Of a stretch of DNA of 24,019 bases, positions 1-11,334 are shown piece by piece. The stretch spans positions 40,464-64,482 of the forward strand of contig MU619377.1 of NCBI GenBank assembly GCA_025201805.1. The letters are read 5' to 3'. Within the stretch, counting starts at the first letter, position 1. Each line of letters begins with the position of its first letter. The translations under genes were made by a program, and so were the position numbers. Under the pieces are notes generated by a model. That model searched no databases and was not told the DNA's origin. It saw only the letters and a program-made list of their open reading frames with translations. Source of the DNA: Parasitella parasitica. Lineage: Eukaryota; Mucoromycota; Mucoromycetes; Mucorales; Mucoraceae.

Positions 1-140
1 TCGGGGGGGAGAGGACATAGTTGTAACCATATTAGAAAGGTGTACAAAGAAGAAGATTTTTTGCAAGGTTTCTTTTTTTCCCTCTTCTTCTTCTTTTTCT
101 TCAATTCTCTCATCCTTTTTTCTTACAACATATACGTATT
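1..140 (+). promoter_or_regulatory. 5' flank / leader of the Cyc8-like gene
   Basis: The stretch just before the ATG at 141 is strongly pyrimidine-rich (about 66-120, runs of CTT and T), as is common in fungal core promoters and 5' leaders. No TATA box is obvious. Most of the promoter lies left of the window. Confidence 0.4.
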
Positions 141-3084
141 ATGTCGACAAGTATAAATAGCAATATTCCGCCACAACAACTACAACAACAGCAACAATCT
201 CCTATTGTACAAAAATTAGCAAATGTAAATGAACAAGCTTGGCTAACTTTAGGTGAGATATCTCATTTTATTTTTTTGGGCCTTATTTATATGGGGAGAG
301 GGAGAAAAAAAAAAAAAAGCTGTATTCATATCAGCTCTATGTATATATTTTTTTTTTCGTATTTAAATATTAGCTCTATGTGTGTGTAATATGTTTGTAT
401 ATAAATATTATACATGTATACAAAAGGTGAGGGGGGTGGGAGATGGTAGTGCAAAGGTTATAGATGACGGAGCCAAAAAAGGGAGATGAATACACTCCTA
501 AAGGGGGCGGGTTACAGTTATATGCATGTGTAACATAATATTACACCCACACCTTCAAATCTTGTATCACACTTGATATAACAAATCAAGGCTGGCTTGA
601 AATTAAGGGAAAGAGAACGCCACACTTATTTATAAATCATTTTTTTTACAGGCAACCTAGCGGAGATGATGGCTGACTGGGAACGTGCCATGAACTCATA
701 TGAAGCCGCTTTAAGACACAACCCTTACTCGATCACCGCACTATCCCATATTGCTTCCCTTTGTAGGGGTAGAGAACAATTTGCTAAGGTAAGGCCAGGC
801 TTCATTTTCTGATCTGTCAAAATTATTTTAGACGCCACTTTAAACTAGCCATAGTTACTAATTAAGGCAATGACTTTTTTTTAGGCTGTCGAATATTTCA
901 AACGTATTTTGGCATTGCAAGAGAACAATGGCGAAACTTGGAGCGCTTTGGGGCACTGCTACCTTATGATGGACAATTTGCAAGAAGCCTATCAGGCATA
1001 TCAACAAGCGCTATATCACTTACAAAGCCCAAAGGACCCAAAGCTGTGGTATGGCATTGGTATTCTTTACGATCGCTACGGCTCTATTGAGCATGCTGAA
1101 GAAGCCTTTTCTGCTGTTATGAAAATGGACCCCCAATTTGAAAAATCAAATGAGATTTACTTTAGATTGGGCATTATTTACAAACAACAACAAAAATACG
1201 ATTTATCGCTGCAGGTTAGTAGCAAGTATGTTATTAACGGGCTTGTTCGGAAGAGCTTACATGATGAGATAGTGCTTCCGTTATATTTTGCATAATCCTC
1301 CCAGACCTTTGACAGAAATTGATATTTGGTTTCAAACAGGCCATGTGTATGAGCAACAAAAAGAGCACGAATTAGCAAAAGAAGCTTATGAACGAGTATT
1401 ATCCGAGAATCCTGACCACGCTAAAGTATTGCAGCAATTGGGCTGGTTGTTCCATCAACAAAACACGTCGTTTTCGAACCAACCTACTGCTATTCAGTAC
1501 CTAACCCGTTCATTGAAAGCCGATAGCACAGATGCACAGTCTTGGTATTTGCTTGGCAGATGTTATATGGTAGAACAAAATTACAACAAGGCGTACGAAG
1601 CCTACCAGCAAGCTGTATATCGCGATGCCCGTAACCCTACTTTCTGGTGCTCTATTGGTGTGCTATACTATCAAATTAACCAGTATAGGGATGCACTGGA
1701 TGCTTATAGTCGTGCTATTCGATTAAATCCATACATTAGTGAAGTTTGGTATGATCTGGGTACATTATACGAATCTTGCAACAATCAAATTCAAGACGCG
1801 TTGGATGCCTATCAAAGAGCAAGCGAACTGGATCCATCCAATCCTCATATAAGACAAAGACTGGACCTGTTGAGAAAGTCTAATCCAGGCAATGCACCTG
1901 TATCAACGCCCGTCCCTCAAGATGTGAATAACCCCTATCAATATCAAAACGGACCCAACAGTAATAATAATTCTCAATACCCACCTCCACCTCCTTTAGT
2001 GCCTGGTCCACAATCAGGAGAAACAGGCAACGGCTCGCCTCAATACCCTCATCACCCGTTCAATGGAACAAGAAATTACGAGCATACTAGAATGGCAAGT
2101 GTTTTTTTCTTTTTATTTCATTGTGCTGCTTGAAATGTGCTAAATTTATGTATCATGTCAATGCAGGATGGCCCACAAAAAGTCCCTCGTGATCTTCCCT
2201 TACCTCCACCCACAGGATCACAAGGTACTGGCGATCGACGACGTTCACCTATTCCGTATGGTCCCTTAAATAACAGCAATAATATGCATGGAGGAAATAA
2301 CAATAATAGCAACATCCACAATGCAGATGTCCGTATCCCTGATATTGGAGGAGGCGGAAGAGCACCAGCTCCCTCTGAACGTGTATTAATGAACCCCATG
2401 CTTGAATCAAGATCGCCCATTTATCGTCATAGTACAAGTAATACAAAGATGGGATCTGTCGCAAGATCGCCTATTCCATCAAAAACATCTCCTAAATACC
2501 AGACACCATATTACAGTCCACGACAACATCACCCACATCAGCCTCAAATGAATACAGTCAATACATCAGCATTTTCAGGGCATTCTACGCCTATCGAGCC
2601 TTACCAATCTTACCATCTTGAAAATGAGCCGCTTAGAAGAACATCTGTATTGTACGATAATGAAAAGAACAATGCACCCCCATTATCATCTACACCTCCT
2701 CCATCAGCAATGAAAAGAGAGTATATTGACAACAGTGGAGGCAACAGACTATCGGGCGTCAATAAGCATCCTCGCAGCCATCATAGACACAGCTCAAGTA
2801 GCAGCAGTAGTCATCATTCTATCAGGCAGCAGATAAAAAACCAAAGCCCAGTTGAAAATAACGCAGCCGATACCCTTATGAGCATGTCGCAAAAGAGCTA
2901 TGTGAATGACAGCGTAAGCAAGAAAAGAGGCTTAGAAATGGCAGATGACGAAGAAGAAGAAGAGGATAATCAGCAAGAGCAAGATAAAAGGCAGAGAATA
3001 GATAGAGTAGTCGAAAATACGCAAACGAGACACTCGTCTTCTGTTAACGCAACAAAAGATGGCAGTATCTCTGTATCCTCGTAA
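141..3084 (+). CDS. CYC8: Cyc8/Ssn6-like TPR transcriptional co-repressor
   Basis: Predicted exons 141-252, 652-788, 885-1214, 1273-2094 and 2167-3084 join in phase to a 772-residue protein. After a short Gln-rich N-terminus (residues 12-19) comes an array of ten tetratricopeptide repeats (about residues 31-385), with W/G/Y/A/P spacing in each 34-residue unit, and the junction reading CFRYILHNPPRPLTE typical of the Cyc8/Ssn6 family. The rest is low-complexity, rich in Pro, Asn, Ser and His, with an acidic Glu run followed by basic KR clusters near the C-terminus. In yeast Cyc8 with Tup1 forms a general co-repressor that DNA-binding repressors recruit through the TPRs; the same role is inferred here. 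No Tup1 gene is in the window. Odd points: a 399-bp first intron, far longer than the others, and a fourth intron best read as GC-AG. Two overlapping AATAAA signals follow the stop directly (3085-3094). The start is the first ATG of the open frame and gives the family's short N-terminus. Confidence 0.93.
253..651 (+). other. Long first intron of the Cyc8-like gene
   Basis: The donor is AG|GTGAGA at 253 and the acceptor TTTTTTTACAG ends at 651; joining them completes a Gly codon and enters TPR1 without a break. It holds G-rich blocks (GGGGGG and GGG near 430-440, GGGGG and GGG near 503-510) and A/T runs. No coding signal or RNA gene was seen in it. Confidence 0.8.
2095..2166 (+). other. Probable GC-AG intron
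   Basis: The reading frame must move from the one ending ...TRM at 2094 to the one starting DGPQKV at 2167. The only GT donors nearby are at 2099, whose join runs into a stop within about ten codons, and at 2101 (GTTTTT, poor). GCAAGT at 2095 fits the known GC-AG donor consensus and keeps phase 0. The acceptor is ATGCAG. Confidence 0.65.
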
Positions 3085-3434
3085 AATAAATAAAATGACG
3101 TTGCTGTACGATACAGTCAGATAAGTGCCAACTACATTTCATAATCTAAAATCTCGATTTGAGCTGCGATTTATCATTTCACAAGATTAAATTTTCGTTC
3201 CTGATTCAGGTTGTTGATCTGACTGATTTAATTCCCGATTAACGCACGTATTGCTGCATTATGCAATGTAAAACGTTTCAAGTGTCTATATGCGTTCTTA
3301 TGCGTTCTTGATCAATATTCATGTTATTCAGATGCAAATATACATAGTAGGTATTTTATTATTATTGTTATTGTTATTATTATTATTATTTCGGTATATG
3401 CAGATTCAATTTTAATGTGACGAAGAGAGTAGTT
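3085..3434. other. Convergent 3' intergenic region
   Basis: The 350 bp lie between the stop codons of the Cyc8-like gene (+) and exportin-7 (-). They contain polyadenylation-like AATAAA motifs just after the Cyc8 stop, a short direct duplication TATGCGTTCT near 3290-3309, and a TTA/TTG microsatellite. No gene was seen. Confidence 0.7.
3357..3390. repeat. TTA/TTG trinucleotide microsatellite
   Basis: About eleven tandem TTA units, two of them changed to TTG, lie in the 3' region between the convergent Cyc8 and exportin-7 genes. A length-variable repeat is expected. Confidence 0.85.
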
Positions 3435-6400
3435 TTAGTCAGTCAACGGAATTAACACCACTTGGTTGTTGTTAAGTTCTCTTTTCAAAGTGGCTACTTG
3501 TTGAGAGAATTTTTCTCTGTCTTTCGTGCTCAAGGACCATCCGCTTCCCTCCATCAGGTTACTCAGGGCCTGCAATAAAAATTAAGGTTAAATATCGCGT
3601 TCTATAAAAGTATTACCCGATTGTTATTGCTAAACTCACCTTGGTTACGAATTCTCGGCGTTCCGGTAACTGATGCAGGATCACTTGGTTTGTGTATTTT
3701 GAGGCAAACTTTAAATATGGAGTTTGAAAAGGGGGGTAGTTAGTAGTATTAGAGGAGTGTTATTTAGCATATATATCACAAATGACGCTTTACAGTGAGG
3801 TCTGGCTTACCTCTCTTTCAAGTAACACAAGCGTGTATAAAGGTCTTGACAGCTGCCATTGATCATTGTTGTCATCGAACAAGATCAACCCAAACAATGT
3901 TGTCAGTAATTTGGGCAGTACCTGAGGATATTGAGTTAAACAGTTTAAAAACCAAGCACCCCTCAATGCTTTGTTTTTTCTCAAGATGAACAGTTTTTCT
4001 TTTTTGGTGCCGTCGTCCTGAGACGTAAAGTTGCTGGGACGCAGATCAGCTTTTTCGCTCTCTTGAATGAGAAATGTACAAATGTTGTTGAGTGTAGAGC
4101 AAGCATGAGTGCGGATCCAAGCATCGTTTGATTGGACGCCTTGTTCGCAAGCTTGTAAAACGTACAAGAATGTTTCTGGAGGCATGTTCGGATCAACCAT
4201 CATTTGCTCAACAGAAAACTCATCCAACATCATGAAGAACGACCTACTTAATTTGGGAAAATTCTTTGCAGTATAATTTAGTATATATTATGTCGTGGCA
4301 GCCAGCACAATAAGCCCTTACCATCATATCTTCCAGTGGTATATCAATTATCAATCGAAACATCATTGCAAATGCATCGCTGATTGCTTTATCGCCATAC
4401 AGCCAAAAGACCCCAAAATTGATGTATTTACCACCAAGACATCTTGCCATGATATTAAAGCATGCAGACATGCCTTTGTATTTAAGAGGGTACTTTTGCG
4501 CCTCGTCTGTAATACGCTGATTAAGTATTTGCTGACCAAACGAACACAAGATTTGACTGGCATCTCGAAACAGCAAAATTCCATTGGCAGAAGAAACTTC
4601 CAGCGTTAAGCGTTGGCTCTTGTTGTAGACAAACTCACCGAAAAACTTGAGCAAAACGTTTGTGCAGGGATTAGGCGACCATGCTTGAATTCCTTTCATT
4701 AATACGGGCATATAATCAGGATAGAACCAGTGGAAGAACAGTAAATACGTTTTACGGCTTTGTATAGGCTGGATGAAACCACGGAGATCTCGAAACAAGT
4801 CTTCAAGCGCACGCTAGAACATGGCGCCAATAGTTAGATTTTTGGCAGTAAAATGAACGAATCAGGTGTAAACGTTACCTGTACATGTGGCTGCTGAAAT
4901 TCTTCGATTGTATTCAGCAAAGACAAACTCTCTAGCCGAACTTCAAAGGGCTTCATAAATTCGTAAAATTCTCTCTCGCAGTTATCTTCAGCAAACAGGA
5001 TTTTGCACAGGATTTGATAATATAGCATGCGATTCTGCTTATGCTGGCTGTGGTTAAAAAAGGTGAACTCGCTTGATAAATGATTCTGCATGATTAAACG
5101 AGTAGATTCCAATTTTCGTACGTTTTTTATCGCACTATAGCCACTTGCAAGATCGTTGAATAGCTCGAGCGTTCGTCTGATTATTACTTCACTATCTCCC
5201 CAAATCTGAAGGTTTGTCATACTGTATTGGAAGACATTATGAATACACCCACATCCCATTTTATCTAAAGCGTACTTACATTTTGCGCATGATAAGATTA
5301 AGCATATCTTCTTGCCCTTCGATAGCAAACTCTTCGTTAAGCTGCTTATAGGCTGATTTTGCATTTGATTCACCAACATAGGATTTTCTGAACTGTGAAA
5401 AAAAGAAAACGAGTGCACAATCAAGTTTTTCGCTCAAGAATGCAGGGTTACTTTGGCCAAGATTCTGGTTTACTTCCATCAATTGAATGACTCTGGTTGC
5501 TAATTTGCTATCGGCCTCGTCATTTTCTTCAGAGCTCAAATACGCAGGCCTGTTGCCAACAAACACACCCATGATGTAAACCAGCCATGCAAATTTACCC
5601 TCAAAAATTGCATTGGCCTCTCTCAGGCTCTCTTCACCTATAGCTCCCATTCTAGCTTGTGCTATCAATTCTTCGTAGGTAGCAGTAACCTGATCAAACA
5701 CCTCAAAGAGCGCTGCGCATGCTTCTTCATATTTGCAGCGAGCGATCTGACCCAACATGTTTAGAGATTCGATCAAAGTATCCTCATCATCCAGTGGATC
5801 TACAGAAGCTTTTAGATGGTCCCTGTTCCCACAACTGACTGAGACCTCACTTACCATCCAACATTTCTTCGATTCTGCTTAGCACTGTTTCCACATGAGT
5901 CTTGATAAAAGTCTTTGTTAACGCTACAGTGATATCTTGCAGCCTTAGCACTGTTGTTTCTGCCAGCTGTTGGTAGTAGGTCATGCTTTGTACAATACGA
6001 GACCAGAAACCTAAAAGATAGTATCCAGCTGCGGTGGGGGTCCATGTGTGGAACGCTTTTTGGGTAAATCCTGCAACCAGTTCTATCCATTCCATGTAGC
6101 CTTGCTTCTCGGCCATTTCATTCAATGGAGCAATGATTCTGAAACGCTGTATTAAACGGCAAAATCCGTTATAACAATCCGTATCCGTTAACCCGTGAGA
6201 CGTGATAATGACATCCCGGATCCCATTCATAATGGCTGTAACAAATTTGCTGCGTTCGTCTTCACCGCTGAAAAGTGCTTTCCTAGTGGCTGCAATTTGC
6301 ACAAGGCACTCCATCACCTTGCCCGAGTGAGGAGAGGTGAATTCATTGTAGGCCTTGAAAAAAGTAGGAACGAAATCATCTTGTTCGTATACGCTTCTCC

Positions 6401-7554
6401 AAGCGGCAGGGATCTTGAGGGCAAATCAAAACGATAATCAATATTCTGCCATGTCAGCATTAGACAAACAATCTCTTACCTGCACCATGCCAATATCCTC
6501 ACCTGCTTCGTCCACAGTTGTACCTGCAAAGTCAAAGCAAAGGCATTTTAAAAGTATATTCAAAGTAGCATCCTTTGTTCTGGTTTCTTGGTCAGCTGAT
6601 AGCGATAATTTAAGGAGAGTTATTAGTAAATATGTACGATAAATTCGTCAGGATTACTTTTTACGTTTATCAAAAGGGATGGATTTAGCCAGCAGGCTTT
6701 CCAATAACTGATAAGCACTTTTGAATATATCAAACAGTTGAGTGTCTCGGAGTCCAGCAGCTTGATTTTTTTGTACGGAAAAATAAGCATGTGTCGTTGT
6801 TTTTTGGAAGCTAAAGCATAACTCTACCTGCTTTCCTAAATTTGGCGGAATACTTGGGTACGGTTGCAGCATTTATGTCTTGCACAATGACAGATAAGAT
6901 TTGCATACCAACGATACGATGATCAGCGGAGGTCTTTTATGTATGTTTGTTGTTAGCAACCCTCCTCTTTTCTTTCTTTGTATATTTTAGCAGCTTACTT
7001 GATAAAATTGAGTCATATCTTTGTAGACGTTCTGATATTCCTCATGGTCAAGCCAGCCGAATCGAGTCAATAAAGCCAACACCCCAGCCAACTGTGTGAT
7101 AATAAAAGGCTGTAGATCCGGATGTCTATATGCATAATCTAATAAAAATGTGCCTATATAGACCAAAGGAGATGAGAAAACCACTAAATCAGCATGAGAC
7201 GATCAATATATCGGATTCCTTACGCAGCTGGATCTTGGTGTCGCTATCAAATATAGTAAATTGCGCCATAACAAGCTGCTTTAATCTCGACAGCGAGAAC
7301 GTTTGCACATAGGGATTAGGAGAGCTCTCTAACAAGATCCTCAGAGCGTTTGCAGTATCTGTGGGGGCACCGATTTCGAATGTCGGTATCCGATCAAGAT
7401 TAATCTTGTTGGTGTCTGACGAGGAAAAAGTTGGGAAACTAGCTTCCAACACCTTTTGAATCTGATCATGCTCCGCAGGATTTTTGGGATTATACAGCTC
7501 TTCACATAAGCTCGAGAAAAACGCTATGCGCTCTTCTTGTTGATGTTGTGTCAT
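3435..7554 (-). CDS. XPO7: Exportin-7 (RanBP16/17-type nuclear transport receptor)
   Basis: Twelve exons on the minus strand join in phase: 7554-7224, 7153-6999, 6933-6828, 6760-6665, 6595-6480, 6413-5855, 5808-5280, 5221-4879, 4813-4322, 4263-3811, 3708-3640, 3569-3435. The predicted protein is 1127 residues, close to the 1087 of human XPO7. Family-typical stretches occur in order along the whole length, for example LRDTQLFDIF, WRSVYE, CLVQIAATRK, LTWLVYIMG-like KFAWLVYIMG, MTNLQIWG, VRDLRG-like FRDLRG, NGILLFRDAS, KYINFGVFWLYGD and a final LSNLMEG. It is a helical HEAT-type importin-beta family receptor that binds RanGTP and carries proteins through nuclear pores; cargo cannot be told from sequence. 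The exon 4/5 join (6665/6595) is the least certain, because a second donor at 6660 is possible. Introns are 46-79 bp, except the one before exon 11 (102 bp), which carries a perfect TACTAAC branch site. Exportin-7 is absent from Saccharomyces cerevisiae. Confidence 0.95.
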
Positions 7555-7926
7555 TATTGTTGTTTTTATTTAGAAAAAGAAGAAAGAAGAAAAGGAAACG
7601 CTTATACAAGATAGAAACTTTTATCCATCATTCACACAAGACAGGTGGTTCCTCAAACCAGACCCTGTGACCTTTTTCATACCAAGAATCCAAGTTTCTA
7701 TTTACAACGAAAAACATAGGAAGCTTGCATGCATGTTTGGACATTTTGCTGCAGTAATCTGAAGCTTAAGTTTGATTCTTTGGCAGGTTCTACTGAGAAA
7801 TGTGTATAAGATTGTTGCTCTATTTTTACTTCAATTTCATTCCAGATGTGAGTTTAGACGATTTGCTTAATCAAGTGCGATATAAGATATACCTCAAAGG
7901 CATCAAATTGTCTCACAAGTGGGGAG

Positions 7927-7957
7927 TTTTTTTTTTTTTTCTTTTTTTTTTTTTTTT
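7927..7957. repeat. Long poly(dT) tract
   Basis: Fourteen T, one C, then sixteen T. Such poly(dA:dT) tracts tend to exclude nucleosomes; here it lies about 375 bp upstream of the exportin-7 start codon. Confidence 0.8.
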
Positions 7958-8111
7958 GGCGACAACAGTTTGCTCAGACGAGCTCCTAGAAAGGCTACCA
8001 GAATGTGAAAATTTCAAATCATAGACGGATAGTCATTTACATTATCGTCTAGATCAGGCACTCACCTATTTATTAAAATATGAGCAATAAACTCGTTAAA
8101 CTTTCAATTCT

Positions 8112-8543
8112 ATGACAATATATATACTCTTTAGATCTACCTCCACTTTTATATACTCTTCAAAATTAGCCGATGTGGAGCTTGCGTATACTCCTTTAAG
8201 TTCTATACAACTATACTGTTTATGCTTCAATGTCTTTCTGAACGTAGTTAAATTCTGGAAGAATCTTCTTGATTCGATTTTCGAGAGACTTGATTACCGA
8301 CTCAAGAATGGACTTGGCACTCAATTATGCAATTTACTACTGCCAATCTATCATCTCGTGATTGTTCATTTTGCAGTCGTTTTAATTGTAAAGGAGATTC
8401 TTTGTTTTTACAAAACTAATACCTCTAAACTACAAAGTAGCTTGTCAGTGTTAAAGTATATACTTCTCTTTAACATTCATTTTGAAGCGACGGAATACAT
8501 CCTTTTTCATTCAAGTTTTTTGAAGGACACAATTAACATTTGA
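8112..8543 (+). other. Open reading frame of doubtful status (143 aa)
   Basis: An ATG-initiated frame of 143 codons, long for this AT-rich background. The protein is rich in Leu, Ile, Phe, Val and Tyr, with a hydrophobic stretch near residues 90-112 that could span a membrane. No family was recognised. The opposite strand in the codon-aligned frame contains a 30-residue hydrophilic stretch (about 8320-8230), so the plus-strand frame could be an antisense shadow of an old minus-strand coding region. Treat as hypothetical. Confidence 0.2.
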
Positions 8544-9714
8544 TTTTACGAATACCGATGTTCGACTAAAGACGAGATTTGTTGTCAAATTTATGACCTT
8601 GCCCAGTGAAAGAAAAGTCAAAGCTTTTTCATAAAGGATTAAAAATGGGGATCATTGCAGAAAAAAATCTACTCGTCATTGGGCCATCTATCCTCTCCCA
8701 CAATGCTTTTAAACTGATGTATACTATATCCTTCTTTTCTAGCTGTCTCCAAATATCCATCTTGTCACACAAGCAATAACCAACAGATACAGATAAATAA
8801 TAATCACCTCTGCATACATATACTGTCATATACCTAGAAGTCTTCTGTAGAAAATGAATATATGCTATCATAAACTCCTTTTTTTTTCTCGCTACTCATA
8901 AGGGCAACAGAGCTTTATTCTTCTGCTTCTTCCAAATCCCCTTTTATAGATGTGATGCATCCAATATCCGGGATCTCAGGGGCTGAATACACCACCACAT
9001 ATGCGCGCTTGGCTTGCGTGGGGCGTGGGTAAACAAACAAGAAACGAATGTATGCAGACAACAAGTTGTAAACGTATCCATTAATTTTATTTTCATTCTG
9101 CCCCTTACTGATTGCCAACTTTAGATTTCGTAACTGTGTTTTTTTGTGTGGGTCATTTTTTGCATAATTATATGATTTTTATAGTGTAATTTTCCGACAT
9201 CTCGTTGATTTAAGGCACATGCCAAAACCATAAGAGACAAGCTTTTACTATCGAATTTTTAATTATTTCATCTGCCAGATTCAAAGGGTTGAGCATTTTT
9301 AGTCTAGATGTCTGAAAAAAAGAGCCTACTTTTCACCTTCAGCAATATGTAAAAGCTGGTGATAGTCGAAAGACTCACTTGAAGTTAATAGGTTTTGTAT
9401 GAAAGTAACAAGCGGACTTGATTGATAAGGGCCTGATACCAAAAATGGGCATTAAGGCTGATCTTGATGCTTCAAAAAATCAAAGGATATACAGCATTTT
9501 TTACGGGTAAATGCATAAATTAAGATTTTCTGTGATTATCTGATCATCTATTATGTAACCATCTGCAATACACACTTTTGTCATGTCATTTTTAATCTCA
9601 AGTTGCAGTATTCTCAAATTGCAATGAAAAGCACAACTTAAAGCATCATTTGAGCTCTATCAAAGTAACATTGAAGGCCCAAGATTTTTTGAACATGAAA
9701 GTATCAGTTGATAG

Positions 9715-9766
9715 CACGTGAGTGGATTGTACAACCTGGTGTATAATTTCTCTCAGCATATAAATA
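9715..9766 (+). promoter_or_regulatory. Putative Odc carrier promoter: E-box and TATA box
   Basis: A palindromic CACGTG E-box (9715-9720), a bHLH-type binding site, lies 39 bp upstream of a good TATAAATA box (9759-9766). The carrier's ATG is at 9932, about 165 bp further on, which allows a normal 5' leader. That these work together is inferred from spacing only. Confidence 0.5.
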
Positions 9767-9931
9767 CGGCAAGTCCAATAGATTCAACCTGTATGACTGA
9801 TAGCCAACATATAATGGACTGTTCTTCATTGGCCTAACAAAGTTTGGCGGCATCTAGATAACCATCTCCCATCTAAATATCTGAAAGAACGCTTCTTCTC
9901 CTTTTCTTGCTCCCTCAAATTTACATCCAAT

Positions 9932-11243
9932 ATGTCTGATTCTGTACAAAAACGTAAGTTTATTTTGTGAAAGGGACGCAGAAAGTAGTTTGTTTTTGAT
10001 TGTCTAATTCGACATGCAGCTCTTCCTTTTGGATTCCAGTTTTTAGCTGGTGCCATTGCTGGTGTCTCTGAAATTTTAGTCATGTATCCCTTGGATGGTA
10101 ATGATTCCCGAGATTTGTAATTTTACAAACTGATATTAACCACAGCGATCAGTTGTCAAGACGAGAGCTCAATTAAGCACCGGTGCCAGTACTGGTATTA
10201 TCACTACGATGTCCAACATGGTCAAGCATGAAGGGTAAGCTTACCCCACTTTTTTTCCCTCCATACATTGGCTTCGTGTGACTCATTGCAATTTATCGTT
10301 CAATCTTATTAGTGCCGCCTCTCTTTATCGTGGTATTCTACCTCCCATCATGGTAGAGGCACCCAAGCGTGCCACCAAGTTTGCTGCCAATGAACAATAT
10401 ACCGCCCTTTACAAGAAGATGTTTGGTTTTGAAAAGGTCACTCAATCATTGTCCATCATGACTGGTGTCAGTGCTGGTATCACGGAAGCATTTTTGATTG
10501 TGCCTTTTGAATTGGTCAAGGTCAGGATGCAAGATAGAGGAAATGTAGGTTTTAGTATGATGGGCGATTGAAAAGATGATTCAAGACTTATATACCCCCA
10601 TTCACACGTAGCTTGGCAAGTACAATGGCACTGCCGATACCTTCAAGAAGATCATTGCTTCCGAAGGCGCCTTGGCCTTGTTCAACGGTTTGGAAGCCAC
10701 CATGTGGCGTCATGCTGTCTGGAATGGCGCTTATTTCGGTTTGATTTTCACTGTCAAGGATAATATGCCCAAATCCAAGGTAATAATCACAGAAATGATA
10801 GCCATGTATAAAAGTCTAACCAAGATGTAGGATCCTAATCAACAACGCATCACTAATTTTGCTGCTGGTACTGTTGGTGGTATTGTTGCCACTGCCTTCA
10901 ATACACCTTTTGATGTGGTAAAGACCCGCATTCAAGGCTACGACGGTGTGGGTGTCAAGAAATATAACTGGACTTTGCCTGGTTTAGCTACAGTTGCCAA
11001 GGAAGAAGGGTATTGTTGTTATTTGGCTTAATTGGTCAAAATATTAATTATGCTATATTTAGTATGGCATCGTTGTATAGAGGCTTTTTGCCCAAGGTTT
11101 TGAGATTGGGTCCAGGGTAACTATCATCATATACAAAATGTGTGAGTGCATGTTACACTAACATGAGAAATAGTGGCGGTATTCTCTTGGTTGTCTTTGA
11201 GACAGTTTCAGGGTTCATTAGAAAGAACATTTTGAAGGAGTAA
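9932..11243 (+). CDS. ODC1: Mitochondrial 2-oxodicarboxylate carrier (Odc1/Odc2, SLC25A21 type)
   Basis: Eight exons (9932-9953, 10020-10097, 10153-10234, 10313-10544, 10612-10779, 10831-11009, 11063-11116, 11174-11243) join in phase to 294 residues, the normal size of a mitochondrial carrier. The three repeats each carry the signature Px[DE]xx[KR]: PLDVVK (residues 31-36), PFELVK (125-130) and PFDVVK (220-225), giving six transmembrane helices in the inner membrane. The segment EAPKRATKF after the first repeat is typical of 2-oxodicarboxylate carriers rather than ADP/ATP or phosphate carriers. Yeast Odc proteins exchange 2-oxoadipate and 2-oxoglutarate, linking lysine metabolism with the citric acid cycle; this role is inferred by family. 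The first exon is only 22 bases, giving MSDSVQK before the splice. The gene ends 91 bp from the convergent kinase gene, with AATAAA at 11313-11318. Which yeast paralog it corresponds to cannot be told. Confidence 0.93.
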
Positions 11244-11334
11244 ACCGACAGAAAAAGACACAGAATGAAGAGGCCGGAAAATAGAGACAGATGATGTATA
11301 TTTATTAAATAGAATAAAAGCTTCTGTATACATT
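11244..11334. terminator. Shared 3' region of carrier and kinase genes
   Basis: Only 91 bp separate the two convergent stop codons. There is an AATAAA on the plus strand at 11313-11318 and a TTTATT (AATAAA on the minus strand) at 11301-11306. The plus-strand signal lies near the kinase stop and the minus-strand signal lies nearer the carrier stop, so the two transcripts should overlap. Confidence 0.6.

Larger units (their letters stand above)
7555..9931. other. Gene-poor 2.4-kb region, possible relic coding sequence
   Basis: This is the space between the start of exportin-7 (-) and the start of the Odc carrier (+). It contains both promoters, a long T tract (7927-7957) and several open frames I could not join into a gene. 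Open frames: plus strand 8112-8543 (143 residues, hydrophobic, ATG start); minus strand about 9184-8915 (about 89 codons ending GDLEEAEE, locally GC-richer, no convincing ATG); minus strand 8871-8629 (80 residues); and shorter minus-strand pieces near 9440-9340, 8320-8230 and 7860-7695. None matched a family I recognise. They may be chance, an unspliced gene, or a decayed gene or element. Confidence 0.45.

Noticed and set aside
2099-2166. GT donor at 2099 (GTGTTT) for the fourth Cyc8 intron
   Set aside because: Joining it to the acceptor at 2166 shifts the frame and meets a TGA within about ten codons.
7145-7222. Donor GTCTCA near 7195 for the first exportin-7 intron
   Set aside because: It does not match the phase of the acceptor at 7154. 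GTAAGG at 7223 does, and restores the family-like sequence QLRTFLLDY.
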